Below are positions 8,135-17,397 of a DNA stretch of 64,000 bases, piece by piece. The translations under genes were made by a program, and so were the position numbers. Source of the DNA: Planctomycetaceae bacterium (GTDB lineage Bacteria > Planctomycetota > Planctomycetia > Planctomycetales > Planctomycetaceae); NCBI GenBank assembly GCA_041398785.1, contig JAWKUA010000005.1, positions 186,001-250,000 on the forward strand, given 5' to 3'. The notes beneath the pieces were generated by a model. That model ran no database searches, was not told the DNA's origin, and saw only the letters and a program-made list of their open reading frames with translations. How positions within the stretch are numbered: position 1 is the first letter of the stretch; each line of letters opens with the position of its first letter.

Positions 8135-8214
8135 TGGCGACTTTCGATGCGGAACGCCTGGCGCACGAGGCTGCAGATTCTGCGTTGTCCGGTTCCGCCC
8201 ATGCAGCCGGACGA

Positions 8215-9525
8215 CTATCCCGGAATCCAGGTGCGGCGGAATTCGGGTGACACTTCGGAATCCAGTGCCCGCTCCAGATCGGCAATGATGTCGTCGATGT
8301 GTTCGATGCCGATTGACAGACGAACCATTTCCGGCGGAATTCCTCCGGCGATCTGCTGTTCTTCCGTCATTTGCGAATGAGTCGTCGTGGCGGGGTGAAT
8401 CGCAAGGCTCTTGGCGTCTCCGACGTTTGCCAGGTGGGAAAACAGCTTCAGCGATTCGATGAACCGGCTGCCCGCCGCCGCTCCTCCCTTGATTCCGAAA
8501 ACGACCATCGAACCGCCGCGCCCGCCGAGGTATTTCTGAGCCTTCGCGAAATTCGAATCGCCTTTCATTCCCGGATAACGGACCCATTCGACGGCCGGGT
8601 GGTTCTGCAGGAATTCGGCAACCGCCAGCGAATTCACACAGTGACGTTCCATGCGAAGCGGCAGAGTTTCAATGCCCTGCAGAAACATCCATGCGTTGTC
8701 GGGAGAAATGCACGCACCCAGATTTCGCAGCGGGATGACTCGCATGCGAAGAGCGTACGCGATCGGGGACAAGTCGCCCAGATCGTGAGCCCAGCGGATG
8801 CCGTGGTAGCTGCTGTCCGGCTCATTCATCAGCGGGAAGTTGTTGTTCTTCCAGGCGAACTTTCCGCTGTCGACGACGACCCCGCCGATACCCGTTCCGT
8901 GGCCGCCCATCCATTTCGTCAGCGAATGCACAACGATGTCCGCACCGTGTTCAATGGGCCGAGTCAGTGCCGGCGTGCTGAACGTGGAATCAACAATCAG
9001 CGGAAGTCCGTGATCGTGAGCAATCTTCGCGATCGCTTCGATGTCGGAAATCTCCAGCCCCGGATTGCTGACCGTTTCGCAAAACACGGCTTTGGTGCGA
9101 TCGTTGATGGCCCCGGCAAAATTGTTCGGGTCGACAGGATCGACAAACCGCGGCGTGATGCCAAACTGCGGCAGGATGTCGTTGAACTGAGTGAATGAGC
9201 CTCCGTACAGATTGTTGGCCGAAACGAATTCATCGCCGGCCTTCAGGATGTTGATCAGGCTGTAGAAAACGGCGCTGGTTCCGGATGCCAGAGCCACCGC
9301 GGCCGCGCCGCCTTCCAGTTGCGCGACTCGCTGTTCCAGCACGTCATGAGTCGGATTCATCAGCCGCGTATAGATGTTGCCCAGTTCCTTCAGGCCGAAC
9401 AGATTCGCGGCATGTTCGGTGCTGTTGAAGACGTAGGAACTTGTGCGGTAAATGGGAACGCCGCGCGAATTCGTCGCGGGATCAGGCTTCTGTCCGGCAT
9501 GTAGACAGGCGGTTTCAAGCTTCAT
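8215..9525 (-). CDS. metY: O-acetylhomoserine aminocarboxypropyltransferase / sulfhydrylase
   Basis: 436 residues from the ATG at 9525 (METACLHAG-type start: MKLETACLHAGQ). A PLP-dependent Cys/Met metabolism enzyme (fold type I): YTRLMNPTHDVLEQRVAQLE, ALASGTSA, the aspartate in LPLIVDSTFSTP and the PLP lysine K204 in HSLTKWMGGHGT. The length and the long insertion after GGVVVDSG fit the O-acetylhomoserine sulfhydrylase subgroup rather than cystathionine synthases. It makes homocysteine from O-acetylhomoserine and sulfide in methionine synthesis. No SAM riboswitch was recognised upstream. Single gene. Confidence 0.92.
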   Translation of the reverse strand: MKLETACLHAGQKPDPATNSRGVPIYRTSSYVFNSTEHAANLFGLKELGNIYTRLMNPTHDVLEQRVAQLEGGAAAVALASGTSAVFYSLINILKAGDEFVSANNLYGGSFTQFNDILPQFGITPRFVDPVDPNNFAGAINDRTKAVFCETVSNPGLEISDIEAIAKIAHDHGLPLIVDSTFSTPALTRPIEHGADIVVHSLTKWMGGHGTGIGGVVVDSGKFAWKNNNFPLMNEPDSSYHGIRWAHDLGDLSPIAYALRMRVIPLRNLGACISPDNAWMFLQGIETLPLRMERHCVNSLAVAEFLQNHPAVEWVRYPGMKGDSNFAKAQKYLGGRGGSMVVFGIKGGAAAGSRFIESLKLFSHLANVGDAKSLAIHPATTTHSQMTEEQQIAGGIPPEMVRLSIGIEHIDDIIADLERALDSEVSPEFRRTWIPG

Positions 9526-9629
9526 GGAGATGACACTTTCAGGTTCCGAAAATTGCCGGCGAAGACTGCGTGGCCCGGTTGGAAGGGCGATCGTCCCGTT
9601 CCCATGCCGCACAGCAGGCGGCGTGCAGT

Positions 9630-10154
9630 TCAGCAACTATCGTGCGAACGTTCAACTGATCGCAGCCGCAGTGCCGCACCAAGTGCCATCACAACGAACG
9701 ACAGTATCCAGGCGTAGTAGCCGACCATGAGTTCGCGGTACACGTCCGCGACCGAGTCCTGGTTGCCATTAATCAGCAATGGGAAAACAGTCGCCAGAAT
9801 TGCCGCAGCGCCGAATGTGCCGACCGTCAGCCAGCGAACCGTCGGGCGTTTCCACCACACGATCGTCCAGCCGGCAAGAAAACACAGGTTGGGCTGCAGC
9901 CCGGTGAACAGAAGGGCCGCGCCGAGGACGGAAGGTCCGGTCTTGAATACCTCGACCAGCCCGCCCGCGCATATCCATGCCGCCTCCCATCCAACTATCG
10001 CATGCGGAGCGGCGATCTCGACCTCCAGCACCGGCAGAAACATCGACGCCACGTACAGCACCAGGCCCGCAGTCAGCAGCCATTCGCCGACGCCGAAACG
10101 GCGAGCGACGGCGACTTTGGCGTTCGGCTCCGAATCGTCAGGCACTGCGGCCAT
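9630..10154 (-). CDS. Hypothetical integral membrane protein
   Basis: 174 residues from the ATG at 10154 (MAAVPDDSEP); a longer frame to 10310 exists but its N-terminus is polar. Four or five hydrophobic segments: WLLTAGLVLYVASMFLPVLE, ILG/LGAALLFTGLQPNLCFLAGW, LTVGTFGAAAILATVFPLL and YYAWILSFVVMALGAAL. No catalytic motif is visible. The layout resembles small four-helix membrane proteins common in planctomycetes. It is transcribed towards metY but separated by 104 bp. Function unknown. Confidence 0.65.
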   Translation of the reverse strand: MAAVPDDSEPNAKVAVARRFGVGEWLLTAGLVLYVASMFLPVLEVEIAAPHAIVGWEAAWICAGGLVEVFKTGPSVLGAALLFTGLQPNLCFLAGWTIVWWKRPTVRWLTVGTFGAAAILATVFPLLINGNQDSVADVYRELMVGYYAWILSFVVMALGAALRLRSVERSHDSC

Positions 10155-10319
10155 CAGGGCAGACTCCACAGCCAGCGGACACACGATGTTCTGTCCATCG
10201 TAGTTCCGCAATTGTCGGTCCGACAATTGAAGAGTCCGCCGAACGCAGCGTTGTGGCAGTTCCGCGGAACAAAGGCCGCTCAGCACCAGCCGCAGTGGTT
10301 GCGACTTCAAGAGACCGGA

Positions 10320-11132
10320 TTAACGCAGCGACTTCGCCGGGTCCCACTGAGCCAATCCGCCGGCGTCCGGGACGACATAAAGTTCCACGCGGCGATTGCG
10401 GCGTCGCGATGATTCCGACGTCGAGGCTTCCAGTGGCTGGAACTTGCTATAACCCATCGCGGCCATCCGTTCCTCCGTGACGCCCAGGTGCGAAAGCTGC
10501 ACGACGACGGAATCGGCACGGTCGGTCGACAGATGCCAGTTCGTGGGATGCTTGGCGGCCGTTGCCGGGCGAACGATGTTCTGGTCGTCGGAGTGTCCGA
10601 CAATCACGATTCGCAGGTTCCGGGCCGAACCGGATTGCACCGTTGACGCAAATTTCTTCAGAATCGGCATCGCTTCGGGACGCAACTCGGCGCTGCCAAG
10701 ATCAAACAACACGTCTTCCGGAAATCGACTCAGTCCCGTCACGGGGTCGAATTCGAATCCCGGAACCGCGGAACCGGGGCTTCCCGTCAGCAGCGGATCA
10801 CCGTTTCGCAGCAGATTGCCGTAACGGTCCTTCAGTTCGGAACGTTCCTTCAGCAGGTTATCGATCCGGGAATTGGATGTCGCAAGCTGCGATTCGGTCT
10901 GTCCAAGCTGCTGAGCCAGCATCTGACGCTCCGAATCCAGCCCCGCCATGACCTGAGCTGCCTCGGCGTTCGCGGAAATCAGTTGCTGGTTTTCGGCATA
11001 CAGAGTCTGGGCGTGAAGCTGCGACGCGGCAAGCTGATCGGCGGGCACGAAGCGTTCGTGCAGGCAACCGCTGCTGCCGATCGATACCGCGAAAACCACA
11101 ACCAGGTGAAGAGTCCTGACAGGGATGTTCAT
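10320..11132 (-). CDS. OmpA-family outer membrane lipoprotein
   Basis: 270 residues from the ATG at 11132, which places a lipobox (SIGSSGC, Cys23) right after a signal segment. Residues about 40-110 are a Q/E/L-rich coiled coil (AQQLGQTESQLATSNSRIDN). The C-terminal half is an OmpA/MotB peptidoglycan-binding domain: VLFDLGSAELRPEAMPIL, IVGHSDDQN, LSTDRADSVV and the RRRNRRVEL end. Probably anchors the outer membrane to the cell wall. It is monocistronic; the frame is open upstream to 11348 but without features. Confidence 0.88.
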   Translation of the reverse strand: MNIPVRTLHLVVVFAVSIGSSGCLHERFVPADQLAASQLHAQTLYAENQQLISANAEAAQVMAGLDSERQMLAQQLGQTESQLATSNSRIDNLLKERSELKDRYGNLLRNGDPLLTGSPGSAVPGFEFDPVTGLSRFPEDVLFDLGSAELRPEAMPILKKFASTVQSGSARNLRIVIVGHSDDQNIVRPATAAKHPTNWHLSTDRADSVVVQLSHLGVTEERMAAMGYSKFQPLEASTSESSRRRNRRVELYVVPDAGGLAQWDPAKSLR

Positions 11133-11643
11133 GACAGACTGCTTTTTGCAGGTTCGAAACGAAGGTCGGGGGAGGCAACTTATAGATCCGTCCGAAACCA
11201 ACGAAAACAGCCGTTTGAACCTTTTTGAAGCGTGCCGGAGCGATTGGCAAACACCGACGCGAACGCCTCCCCGCTGTGCTGCAGTTCCTGCCGGACAGCC
11301 GATTTCCGCCAGCAGGATTGGCGTCAGCCAGCCGTCCTTCTGCTGCAAATCCTGCCGGTCGCGCCCGGACCAAACCGCGTCATTCGCTGCAGCAGCGTCG
11401 CCGTGTGACCCGTGTCCGGTGGTTCAGGACAGGGAATGACCGCCCGCACAAATTGCCGTCAACGTTTTGCAGTTTCCTGAATCCTTTAACCGCAATGCCG
11501 TTGATTTTCCCGTCGGGCGTCACGCAATGCCCTCTCGCCCGCGACGCGGGAGAGGGAACGGGAGGTTTTTCTGCGTCCTGCAGAAAAATCGGGGTGAGGG
11601 CCGACCGAGCAACACGCGCTGCACTTCCGCAAAGCACCGTATT
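11133..11643. other. Intergenic region with palindromic repeats
   Basis: About 510 bp between the OmpA lipoprotein start and the end of the lyase-like gene. No convincing gene. Bases 11530-11600 carry two hairpins of REP type (separate entry). The upstream part should hold the OmpA promoter. Confidence 0.5.
11530..11600. repeat. REP-like element with two hairpins
   Basis: The first hairpin pairs CCCTCTC-CCCGC with GCGGG-AGAGGG (11530-11556, one bulge). The second pairs TTTTTCTGC (11566-11574) with GCAGAAAAA (11580-11588). It ends in ATCGGGGTGAGGG, a string often seen in bacterial palindromic intergenic repeats. Only one copy was seen in this window. Confidence 0.55.
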
Positions 11644-12429
11644 TCATTCGGCGTTTGCTTTTGACTCAGCCGCCGCCGGTTTTGGCAGCACCTCTTCCAG
11701 CGTGTCGGCAAGGCTGAAGTTGTCGAAGGAGATCGTATCCACAGACGATCGGTGCGGGCTTCGATGGATGCCGGGCTGGCAGAAGTACACGGATTCGGGG
11801 CCCTTCGTTTTCACGTGCTTGTCCAGAACCGGCCTGCCGTCGAACCACAGCTTCACGTTGCCGGCGTCCGGATCTTCCGACCAGTGAACGTGCATTGCGA
11901 CCTGATGCCACTTACCAATTTCGAAATCGTGTTCCCAGTGCAGCCCGTCGCGTCCGAGATTTCCCGTGCCGTAGCGAATCACGGTGCCGCCACCTTCCTT
12001 CGGTTCAACCCACCACGTCATCACGTTTCGCCACCGCGGCGGCGGAGCTCCTTCCCAGTAGAAGAAGTTGTCACGATCCTTTGGAGCTTCCGCCATGTAC
12101 AGGAAGAACGACATGTACGTGTCCGAACCTTCCTGAACTTCGACACGCGGGCCGCCAAGCTGGACTCGCAGTTGCCGGTCGTTGAAGACGTCGTCTTCGT
12201 GGATCGTCATCCGCGCTGCGTACTTCCCCTGCTGCACGATGTCCGTGACCACCTCGACATTTCGAGAACTCGCGTTCTGGCTGGCGGTACCGGTGTCCTT
12301 CCACTGACTCAGATCACCGGTTTCAAAGTCCGCCTGAAAAATGACGTCGGCGGTTCCCGAAACGGAATGAACGGCTGTGATGGCGAACAGACCTGCGAGC
12401 AACAGGAGACGTCGTTGCGGGAAACTCAT
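11644..12429 (-). CDS. Secreted heparin-lyase-like (polysaccharide lyase) protein
   Basis: 261 residues from the ATG at 12429; a signal peptide spans about residues 6-26 and ends near VSGTA. The mature part begins VIFQADFETGDLSQW, typical of concanavalin-like jelly rolls, and continues with FFLYMAEAPKD, WHQVAMHVHWS, VKLWFDGRPVLD and DTISFDNFSLAD. This pattern matches the polysaccharide lyase / heparin lyase I-like family (PF14099 type). It is probably periplasmic or extracellular glycan binding or cleavage; the substrate is unknown. It is on the same strand as the DMFase-like gene with a 217-bp gap. Confidence 0.75.
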   Translation of the reverse strand: MSFPQRRLLLLAGLFAITAVHSVSGTADVIFQADFETGDLSQWKDTGTASQNASSRNVEVVTDIVQQGKYAARMTIHEDDVFNDRQLRVQLGGPRVEVQEGSDTYMSFFLYMAEAPKDRDNFFYWEGAPPPRWRNVMTWWVEPKEGGGTVIRYGTGNLGRDGLHWEHDFEIGKWHQVAMHVHWSEDPDAGNVKLWFDGRPVLDKHVKTKGPESVYFCQPGIHRSPHRSSVDTISFDNFSLADTLEEVLPKPAAAESKANAE

Positions 12430-12646
12430 GCGCGACTCCGGATTCAGTTGTCTTTCGGCGTGTGCCGGCGGGAACGGAGGCTTCATGGCCGACAGCAGTA
12501 TGGCGAAGGAAAGTTCGCGAGTAAATTCGCGCCGCTGAACCTTCCGAGCGATCGTTCGGCCGACCCGCGCGCGGCGGCGTCTTCCAGGCACTGCGTTCCA
12601 GAGCAGGAGCCCATGGAACGAGAACGGCTCGTTTGCTCCGGCCGGG

Positions 12647-13720
12647 TTAGTCGCGATTCGAAGTCCGCAGAGTCTGCTGCAGCAGGTTGTGAGTCATTTT
12701 TTTGACTCGCTCATCCGGGCCGTGAGGTCGGCTGAAGTGAGACCACGGGATGATGTGACCCGGCGGGCTGGCCAGTCCCTGAGCCCAGAAAATCGTTGCC
12801 GCGTTGAAGATGATATTTCCCTTCGGACCGGGAAACATTGTTGCTGTGTAATGCCCTTCGTCGGTTCCTCCGGCCCAGACGCTGCCTTCCGCCAGCACTT
12901 CCAGTCCCGCTCGATCGGGATCCGGTTCCCCGTGATGTTCCCAGCCGACGAGTCCGGGAATCCTGTCCCCCGCGCGCAGTTCAGTTCCCGCGAACAGCCA
13001 GTGGTCAGGTTTCGTGACGATCCAGTCGCCGCCGCCGTTGAAGGGAACGACGCTGCGAGCACCGATGATCCGGCGTTCGTCCGGCCCGGTGCTCTGCAGG
13101 CCCGTGAACAGCGTCGGATACTTTTCGGATTCGTCCTGCCGCAACGGTCCGTAACAGCCGGCTCTGTGAATTCTGCGGCGCGGAGCCCCGGTTTCGTTCG
13201 GCGAAAACGGCGAATCGATAAACACCGAGTTTCCGCACAGCCACAGCACGCTGACCCCGGATTCGATCGCCGTTTCCACACTGCGGTATTGGCGCTGGTC
13301 CCAGTATTCGTCGTGCCCGACGCTCACGAATGTGCGGCATCGCGTGAGAAAGTCGGCGTCAATCGTGTCGCTGTTCGAACCGTAGGTGACGTCATAGCCG
13401 TGCTTTTCCAGCCAGAAGCAAAGCGGAAATTCCCACAGCAGGAATTCTCCCGAGCCGGTCGACAGCGGATGTTCGAAAATCTGCGTGTACATCCCGTACG
13501 GACGATCGAAGGCGACGGCGACGCCTGGCGCATGGGCTCCGTCGGGGTGAGTATAAAGCGACTCGTTGTCCGGCCAGCGATTGTACGCCTGCCAGGTGTT
13601 GTCGCTGCACTGAAACAGCACGTCGGCCCGGCGATCGTCCCGGACGATGAAAATCACGTAACTTTGCCAGTACGGTTCCGACGACGATTCAGGAATTGTC
13701 GTCAGCTTGCCGAGATACAC
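12647..13720 (-). CDS. N,N-dimethylformamidase beta subunit-like protein, C-terminal part (frameshifted gene)
   Basis: 357 codons continuing the protein whose N-terminus lies at 13702-14241 in another frame. Residues include SYVIFIVRDDR, DNTWQAYNRWP, LLWEFPLCFWLEKHGYDVTY, SVGHDEYWDQRQ and GNIIFNAATIFW, characteristic of the large C-terminal domain seen in dimethylformamidase beta subunits and related Tat-exported planctomycete proteins. The ATG at 13720 is probably not the true start. Downstream frame reading RPTARCQWELSAEITF (about 13745-13795) joins the two halves if one base is restored near 13790. Enzyme activity unproven. Confidence 0.75.
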   Translation of the reverse strand: MYLGKLTTIPESSSEPYWQSYVIFIVRDDRRADVLFQCSDNTWQAYNRWPDNESLYTHPDGAHAPGVAVAFDRPYGMYTQIFEHPLSTGSGEFLLWEFPLCFWLEKHGYDVTYGSNSDTIDADFLTRCRTFVSVGHDEYWDQRQYRSVETAIESGVSVLWLCGNSVFIDSPFSPNETGAPRRRIHRAGCYGPLRQDESEKYPTLFTGLQSTGPDERRIIGARSVVPFNGGGDWIVTKPDHWLFAGTELRAGDRIPGLVGWEHHGEPDPDRAGLEVLAEGSVWAGGTDEGHYTATMFPGPKGNIIFNAATIFWAQGLASPPGHIIPWSHFSRPHGPDERVKKMTHNLLQQTLRTSNRD

Positions 13721-14241
13721 GCCGCTGAGCCAGTCCCTGGGAAATGTGATCTCGGCGCTGAGTTCCCACTGACACCGCGCAGTCGGCCGGGCAGAGGGCC
13801 GATTGGCGGCACGGGCTGAGTCTTCCCGTCAAACGGTCCCAGTTGCCGCATGAACCGACCGCCGCTGCCGCCGTAATAGCCCATGCGATACACGTCGATC
13901 GTAAACCGTCGCGCGGGTTCGGTGCTGACAAAAAACTGCAGAGTGTCAGCGGCGGCGACCGACTGTCGCGAACAGTAACCTTCGATCAGCGACGTGCGAT
14001 ATTTTCCCGAGTTGATGCGGACTCGCGTCAACTGCCAGTCGGTCGTGCCGGTCCGGGAGTTCTCCTCGGAAATCAGCGAACTTCGCGGCGCCGTCGGCGG
14101 TTCGTCGAAAGCGGCAGCCGAAGCGGGAAAGGTGCCGCCTGCCAGAGCCGACGCAACGGCGGACTTCAGGACATCTCTGCGGTCCACGCCGCCGTGTTCA
14201 GAACCGCGTTCGGAACGGAATGCTGTCATGGGAGTTTCCAT
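13702..14241 (-). CDS. N,N-dimethylformamidase beta subunit-like protein, N-terminal part (frameshifted gene)
   Basis: Starts at the ATG at 14241 (or 14229). RRDVLKSAVASALAGG (about residues 21-36) is a twin-arginine signal. The mature part contains FVSTEPARRFTIDVYRMGYYGG and RFMRQLGPFDGKTQP, the usual N-terminal domain of this family. Authentic reading ends near 13790; after that the frame gives a spurious tail (GRLRGVSGNSAPRSHF) while the correct sequence continues in the frame of the 12647-13720 part. One indel in the CCCGG stretch is enough to explain it, so either a sequencing error or a recent mutation. Confidence 0.7.
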   Translation of the reverse strand: METPMTAFRSERGSEHGGVDRRDVLKSAVASALAGGTFPASAAAFDEPPTAPRSSLISEENSRTGTTDWQLTRVRINSGKYRTSLIEGYCSRQSVAAADTLQFFVSTEPARRFTIDVYRMGYYGGSGGRFMRQLGPFDGKTQPVPPIGPLPGRLRGVSGNSAPRSHFPGTGSAACISAS

Positions 14242-14340
14242 TTCGCGTGCCGACGACGGCCGCCGCCGCGCGTCGTGGCATACACACGCAACACGGCGAT
14301 GTCATCCGGGTGCGCGAACCTCGCTGGTTTCATCAAACCG

Positions 14341-14968
14341 TCATCGGCTGCAGCGTACGCCGGGAAAGGCCGACTTTCCACGGGCGTCGGCTAATCGACG
14401 GGCAGTCCGCGTTCCACGGCGGATGCGATGAACCTCGCCCATGACGCTGTCGATTACCGCGGTATTTATGCGCCGGACGGACGGCGAGGTACTCCTGAAA
14501 GTTCACCAGCAGGTTGACAATCACCGTGCCGACGGCCGCAAAGAAATGGGATCTGTGCGGCTGCGGTCAGGCCAGCGTGCCGTCCAGCGACGCGGGGGTT
14601 GCCGGGTCCGCGACGGCTCCCAGAGCTCCCCGTCGTCACCAGCGTGGCTGGGACCAGCGTCATCCCCGGCAGCAGGCCGTATTTGAGTTTGCTGGTTATG
14701 TCCGTGCAGGGCGGCATCCAGTGAGTATGCGTGCGTGGTCTCTTCGATCCAGCGGCCGGTTCCCATGAAGTATGGCGTCAGCAGAATGGCGTGGACCAGA
14801 GCGGCAAACGTCGTGCACGCTCCCAGTGCCGATCAGCATGTGCGTGCCGATTCGCTGCTGGACGGCGGCAGCCGCCTGCTGAGCGTCGCCGATGTTCAGG
14901 CCGCGAACAACGGCGACCAGCAAGCTTAGATTGGCCAGTACGACCAGTGTCGGGAAGATTCGCTTCAC
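14341..14968 (-). pseudogene. Small integral membrane protein, multiply frameshifted
   Basis: Six frame segments tile into one protein: a GTG start at 14968 (MKRIFPTLVVLANLSLLVAV), then ACTTFAALVHAILLTPYFMG and TGRWIEETTHAYSLD, then SKLKYGLLPGMTLVPATLVT, then GAVADPATPASLDGTLA, then AAVGTVIVNLLVNFQEYLAV, then RRINTAVIDSVMGEVHRIRR. The result is a roughly 200-residue, four-helix membrane protein of unknown function. About six single-base indels are needed. Its GTG overlaps the stop of the upstream gene (GTGA at 14965-14968), as in an operon. The preserved protein quality suggests sequence errors as much as decay. Confidence 0.6.
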
Positions 14969-15878
14969 TTTGTTCGAGCGTCATTGACGTCGACTGTTTG
15001 ACGGTCTGCCTGGAAACTTCTGACCCTGAGCCTCACTGCTGAGCGTCATGCGTTCCACATTTTCATCAACATGCTGTCGACGCTGACCCGTGTTGATGTC
15101 GAATTTCACGCGACCGGCGCCCGTCGAACTTTCCAGGGACACGGCGACCGGCGCGTCTTCTTTGGAAGGCTGCAGCGTGACGGAAGGTGTGAAGTCGATG
15201 ATCGCAAGATTTGTGGATCCGATTCCCGGCCGACGGGCGGTCATCCTGGGGCTGAGTTCCATCGTTCCGAACGGCAGTTCCATCTTTACTGCGATGTCGT
15301 CCACGTATCTCCCGGAGACACTTCCTGGTCGGGAAGCGTGACGGCCGTCTGTTTCATCATCTGCTTCAGAGCGGTTTCGTATCGAGACTGCCGGGAACGC
15401 CGGCGGACGAATTGCGAATTGCATCCAGCAGTTCCTTCGGAATCGAGACTTCGTCAACCTTGCCGGTCGGCTTCATCGTGACGGTGAATTCCTTGCCGAC
15501 GATGTTGCCGAAGGTGTCCGCCATCGCCTTCATCAAAGGATTTCCCGGCGGCGTCGGATCCTGAGTATCAAATTCCGCCGTTCCCGTTTGCGAGTTCTCC
15601 ATCCGCAACTGAATGCGGTTGATGACCTGATTCATGATCACGTCACCCGACGCGGCGATTTCGGAGATGTTCCACACCATTCCCATCTTCTGGTTGATGG
15701 TGTTGGTGACGTCGGTTCCGGCGACATTGACGGACATTTCCATCTTCTGCTGAACCGTGTAATTCAGCGTTTCGCCCCGGTTCAGTTTCCAGCGCAGCAG
15801 ATCCTGAGCATTCGACGACGAAGGGGATATCGCAGCCACAGACAGCGAAAGTAACAGCACGGATCGCATCAGTCTCAT
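14965..15878 (-). pseudogene. DUF6263-like secreted protein, frameshifted
   Basis: The clean N-terminal part (15366-15878) begins with a signal peptide (MRLMRSVLLLSLSVAAIS) and continues LRWKLNRGETLNYTVQQKME, VNVAGTDVTNTINQKMGMVW and VGKEFTVTMKPTGKVDEVSI. The reading then shifts: ETALKQMMKQTAVTLPDQEV and SPGDTWTT, then KMELPFGTMELSPRMT, NLAIIDFTPSV, APVAVSLESSTGAGRVKFDI, then AMTLSSEAQGQKF. At least three indels are needed between 15385 and 15000. The pattern fits exported DUF6263-type proteins of planctomycetes. The family name is a recollection; the tiling of frames is seen directly. Confidence 0.6.
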
Positions 15879-16035
15879 CAGTGTCTCCCTGAATCAGCGT
15901 TGTTCGACGGGCCGAAAATCGGCGCCAATCGAAGCCTCCTGCAGATTCGCCAACATGGCGAACCTTCCTGGCACTGTGACGCATTCTAGTGCGGAAGCCC
16001 GTTTCGACTCAAAGCCAGTCCGCGAGTGAGAATCG

Positions 16036-16488
16036 CTATTCTCCCGCCTTGCGGACTCCCACGGTCAGCAGCAGATTCGCCCAAAGCGCCTGATCGCCGG
16101 TTTGAATGGTCAGCACGTGATCGCGGGACGCGACCGCGTCGTAGAAATCCCAGCGTTCGATCGGCTGCAGTTCCACCGAAACGCCAGCCGTCCTCAGAAT
16201 GTCACGGTATTCGTCCCACACGGGAGGATCGTGGTCCAGCCTATACGGATCGTCGTCCGGCATTCCCATCGTGTTGACCGCTTCCACCGGCACGGCCGCC
16301 AGCAGCACTTTCAGCACCTGAGCAACCGTCACGATGCCGGGAGCCAGGTTCAGACTGACAAGCTGAGCTTTCGGACCAATCGCCGACGACGCGGGATAGT
16401 TTCCGTCAGCGATCAGAATCTTCGAACTATGCCCGGCCTGAGCAACCACTTCGGAGATCTTTGGATGAATGAGTTCGGATCGAAGCAT
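16036..16488 (-). CDS. RbsD/FucU family sugar mutarotase
   Basis: 150 residues from the ATG at 16488. MLRSELIHPKISEVVAQAGH with the catalytic-type His20, ILIADGNYPA, and LLTVGVRKAGE at the end are family hallmarks; length fits FucU/RbsD. These enzymes interconvert anomers of fucose or ribose in the cytoplasm. It is 91 bp downstream of the TIM-barrel isomerase gene on the same strand, so a sugar-catabolic pair is likely. Fucose mutarotase is favoured over ribose pyranase by the DDDPYRLDHDPPVWDEYR block, but the substrate is not proven. Confidence 0.88.
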   Translation of the reverse strand: MLRSELIHPKISEVVAQAGHSSKILIADGNYPASSAIGPKAQLVSLNLAPGIVTVAQVLKVLLAAVPVEAVNTMGMPDDDPYRLDHDPPVWDEYRDILRTAGVSVELQPIERWDFYDAVASRDHVLTIQTGDQALWANLLLTVGVRKAGE

Positions 16489-16578
16489 GGTGAGTTGAGG
16501 GGGCAGGGGTCGGGATTCAGGGTTTGAAATGCGGGGCCGACAATGATAGCGATGCATTCGTCGGCTTTGGCGACGTTG

Positions 16579-17397
16579 CTAACTTTGAAACACTGACCGA
16601 AACGTTTCCATCGTCTGGCGCGCGGCTTCGACGGAATCGGGGATTGGAAACGCTTCCGCGCTGCAATAGCCCTGGTAACCGATATCCGCCAATGCCTGAG
16701 CGACGGGAGCGAAGTCGATGTGACCGCGGCCGGCCGCCTGTCGGTTGGAATCGACGAAATGAACGTGACCGATGTGTTTTCCGCCGTCACGCAGAGCTCC
16801 GGCGATGTCGGCTTCTTCAATGTTCATGTGAAACAGGTCGGCCAGCAGCAGCACGCCGTCGGTGGCCAGCGGCTTCAGCAGCTCGACCCCTTCCGCCATC
16901 GTTGTCGCCAGGTTCGTTTCATAGCGATTCAGCGGTTCGTAGATCAGCGGAACGTCGTGCTGTTTCGCGTGTTCGCCAAGTTCATTCAGGCAGTCCCGCA
17001 GGTAACCGATCGCGGTCGCCTTGTCGGTCTTGTCATCCCATTTGCCCTGCATGGAACCGATGATTGCGGGGGCTCCAAAGCGGGCTCCGGCGTCGATGAT
17101 GCCGCGAATGAAGTCACATGCCTGAGCGCGGCGAGTCTGGTCGGCGTCACAAAGGCTCAGGCCGTGAACCACCATGCCGGCTCCCGTACCGACGGCGGCC
17201 AGCTTCAGTTGATACCGTTCCAGCAATTCCTCCAGCGGCAGAGCACTGATGGCGTCGGCTGACTCAGCGAACAGTTCCACCGCGTCGAACCCGAGTTCCG
17301 CGGCTGTCCGGCAGCCTTCCGCAACGTCGCCGTGAAACACAAACGGGCCTTTGCGAGCCTGTTCGACAATGCTGATCGTGACGGCGGATCGGATCAT
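16579..17397 (-). CDS. Hydroxypyruvate isomerase-like / sugar 3-epimerase-like TIM barrel protein
   Basis: 272 residues, xylose-isomerase-like TIM barrel. Metal and substrate ligands appear in order: YEPLNRYETN (Glu near residue 152), LLLADLFHMNIEE (Asp and His), HVHFVDSNRQAAGRGHIDF (His) and SAEAFPIPDS (Glu). YEPLNRYETN is typical of the ketose 3-epimerase / hydroxypyruvate isomerase group. Its start overlaps the hisD stop by four bases (ATGA), so it is translationally coupled to hisD, although the pathways look unrelated. Substrate uncertain. Confidence 0.85.
   Translation of the reverse strand: MIRSAVTISIVEQARKGPFVFHGDVAEGCRTAAELGFDAVELFAESADAISALPLEELLERYQLKLAAVGTGAGMVVHGLSLCDADQTRRAQACDFIRGIIDAGARFGAPAIIGSMQGKWDDKTDKATAIGYLRDCLNELGEHAKQHDVPLIYEPLNRYETNLATTMAEGVELLKPLATDGVLLLADLFHMNIEEADIAGALRDGGKHIGHVHFVDSNRQAAGRGHIDFAPVAQALADIGYQGYCSAEAFPIPDSVEAARQTMETFRSVFQS

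Noticed and set aside
8135..8214. rpmH upstream of rnpA
   Set aside because: Translation of the region in all frames shows no L34 sequence.
8135..8587. N-terminal extension of rnpA to 284 residues
   Set aside because: Antisense-free only in part, overlaps metY and far exceeds RnpA length; the GTG at 8134 gives a normal protein.
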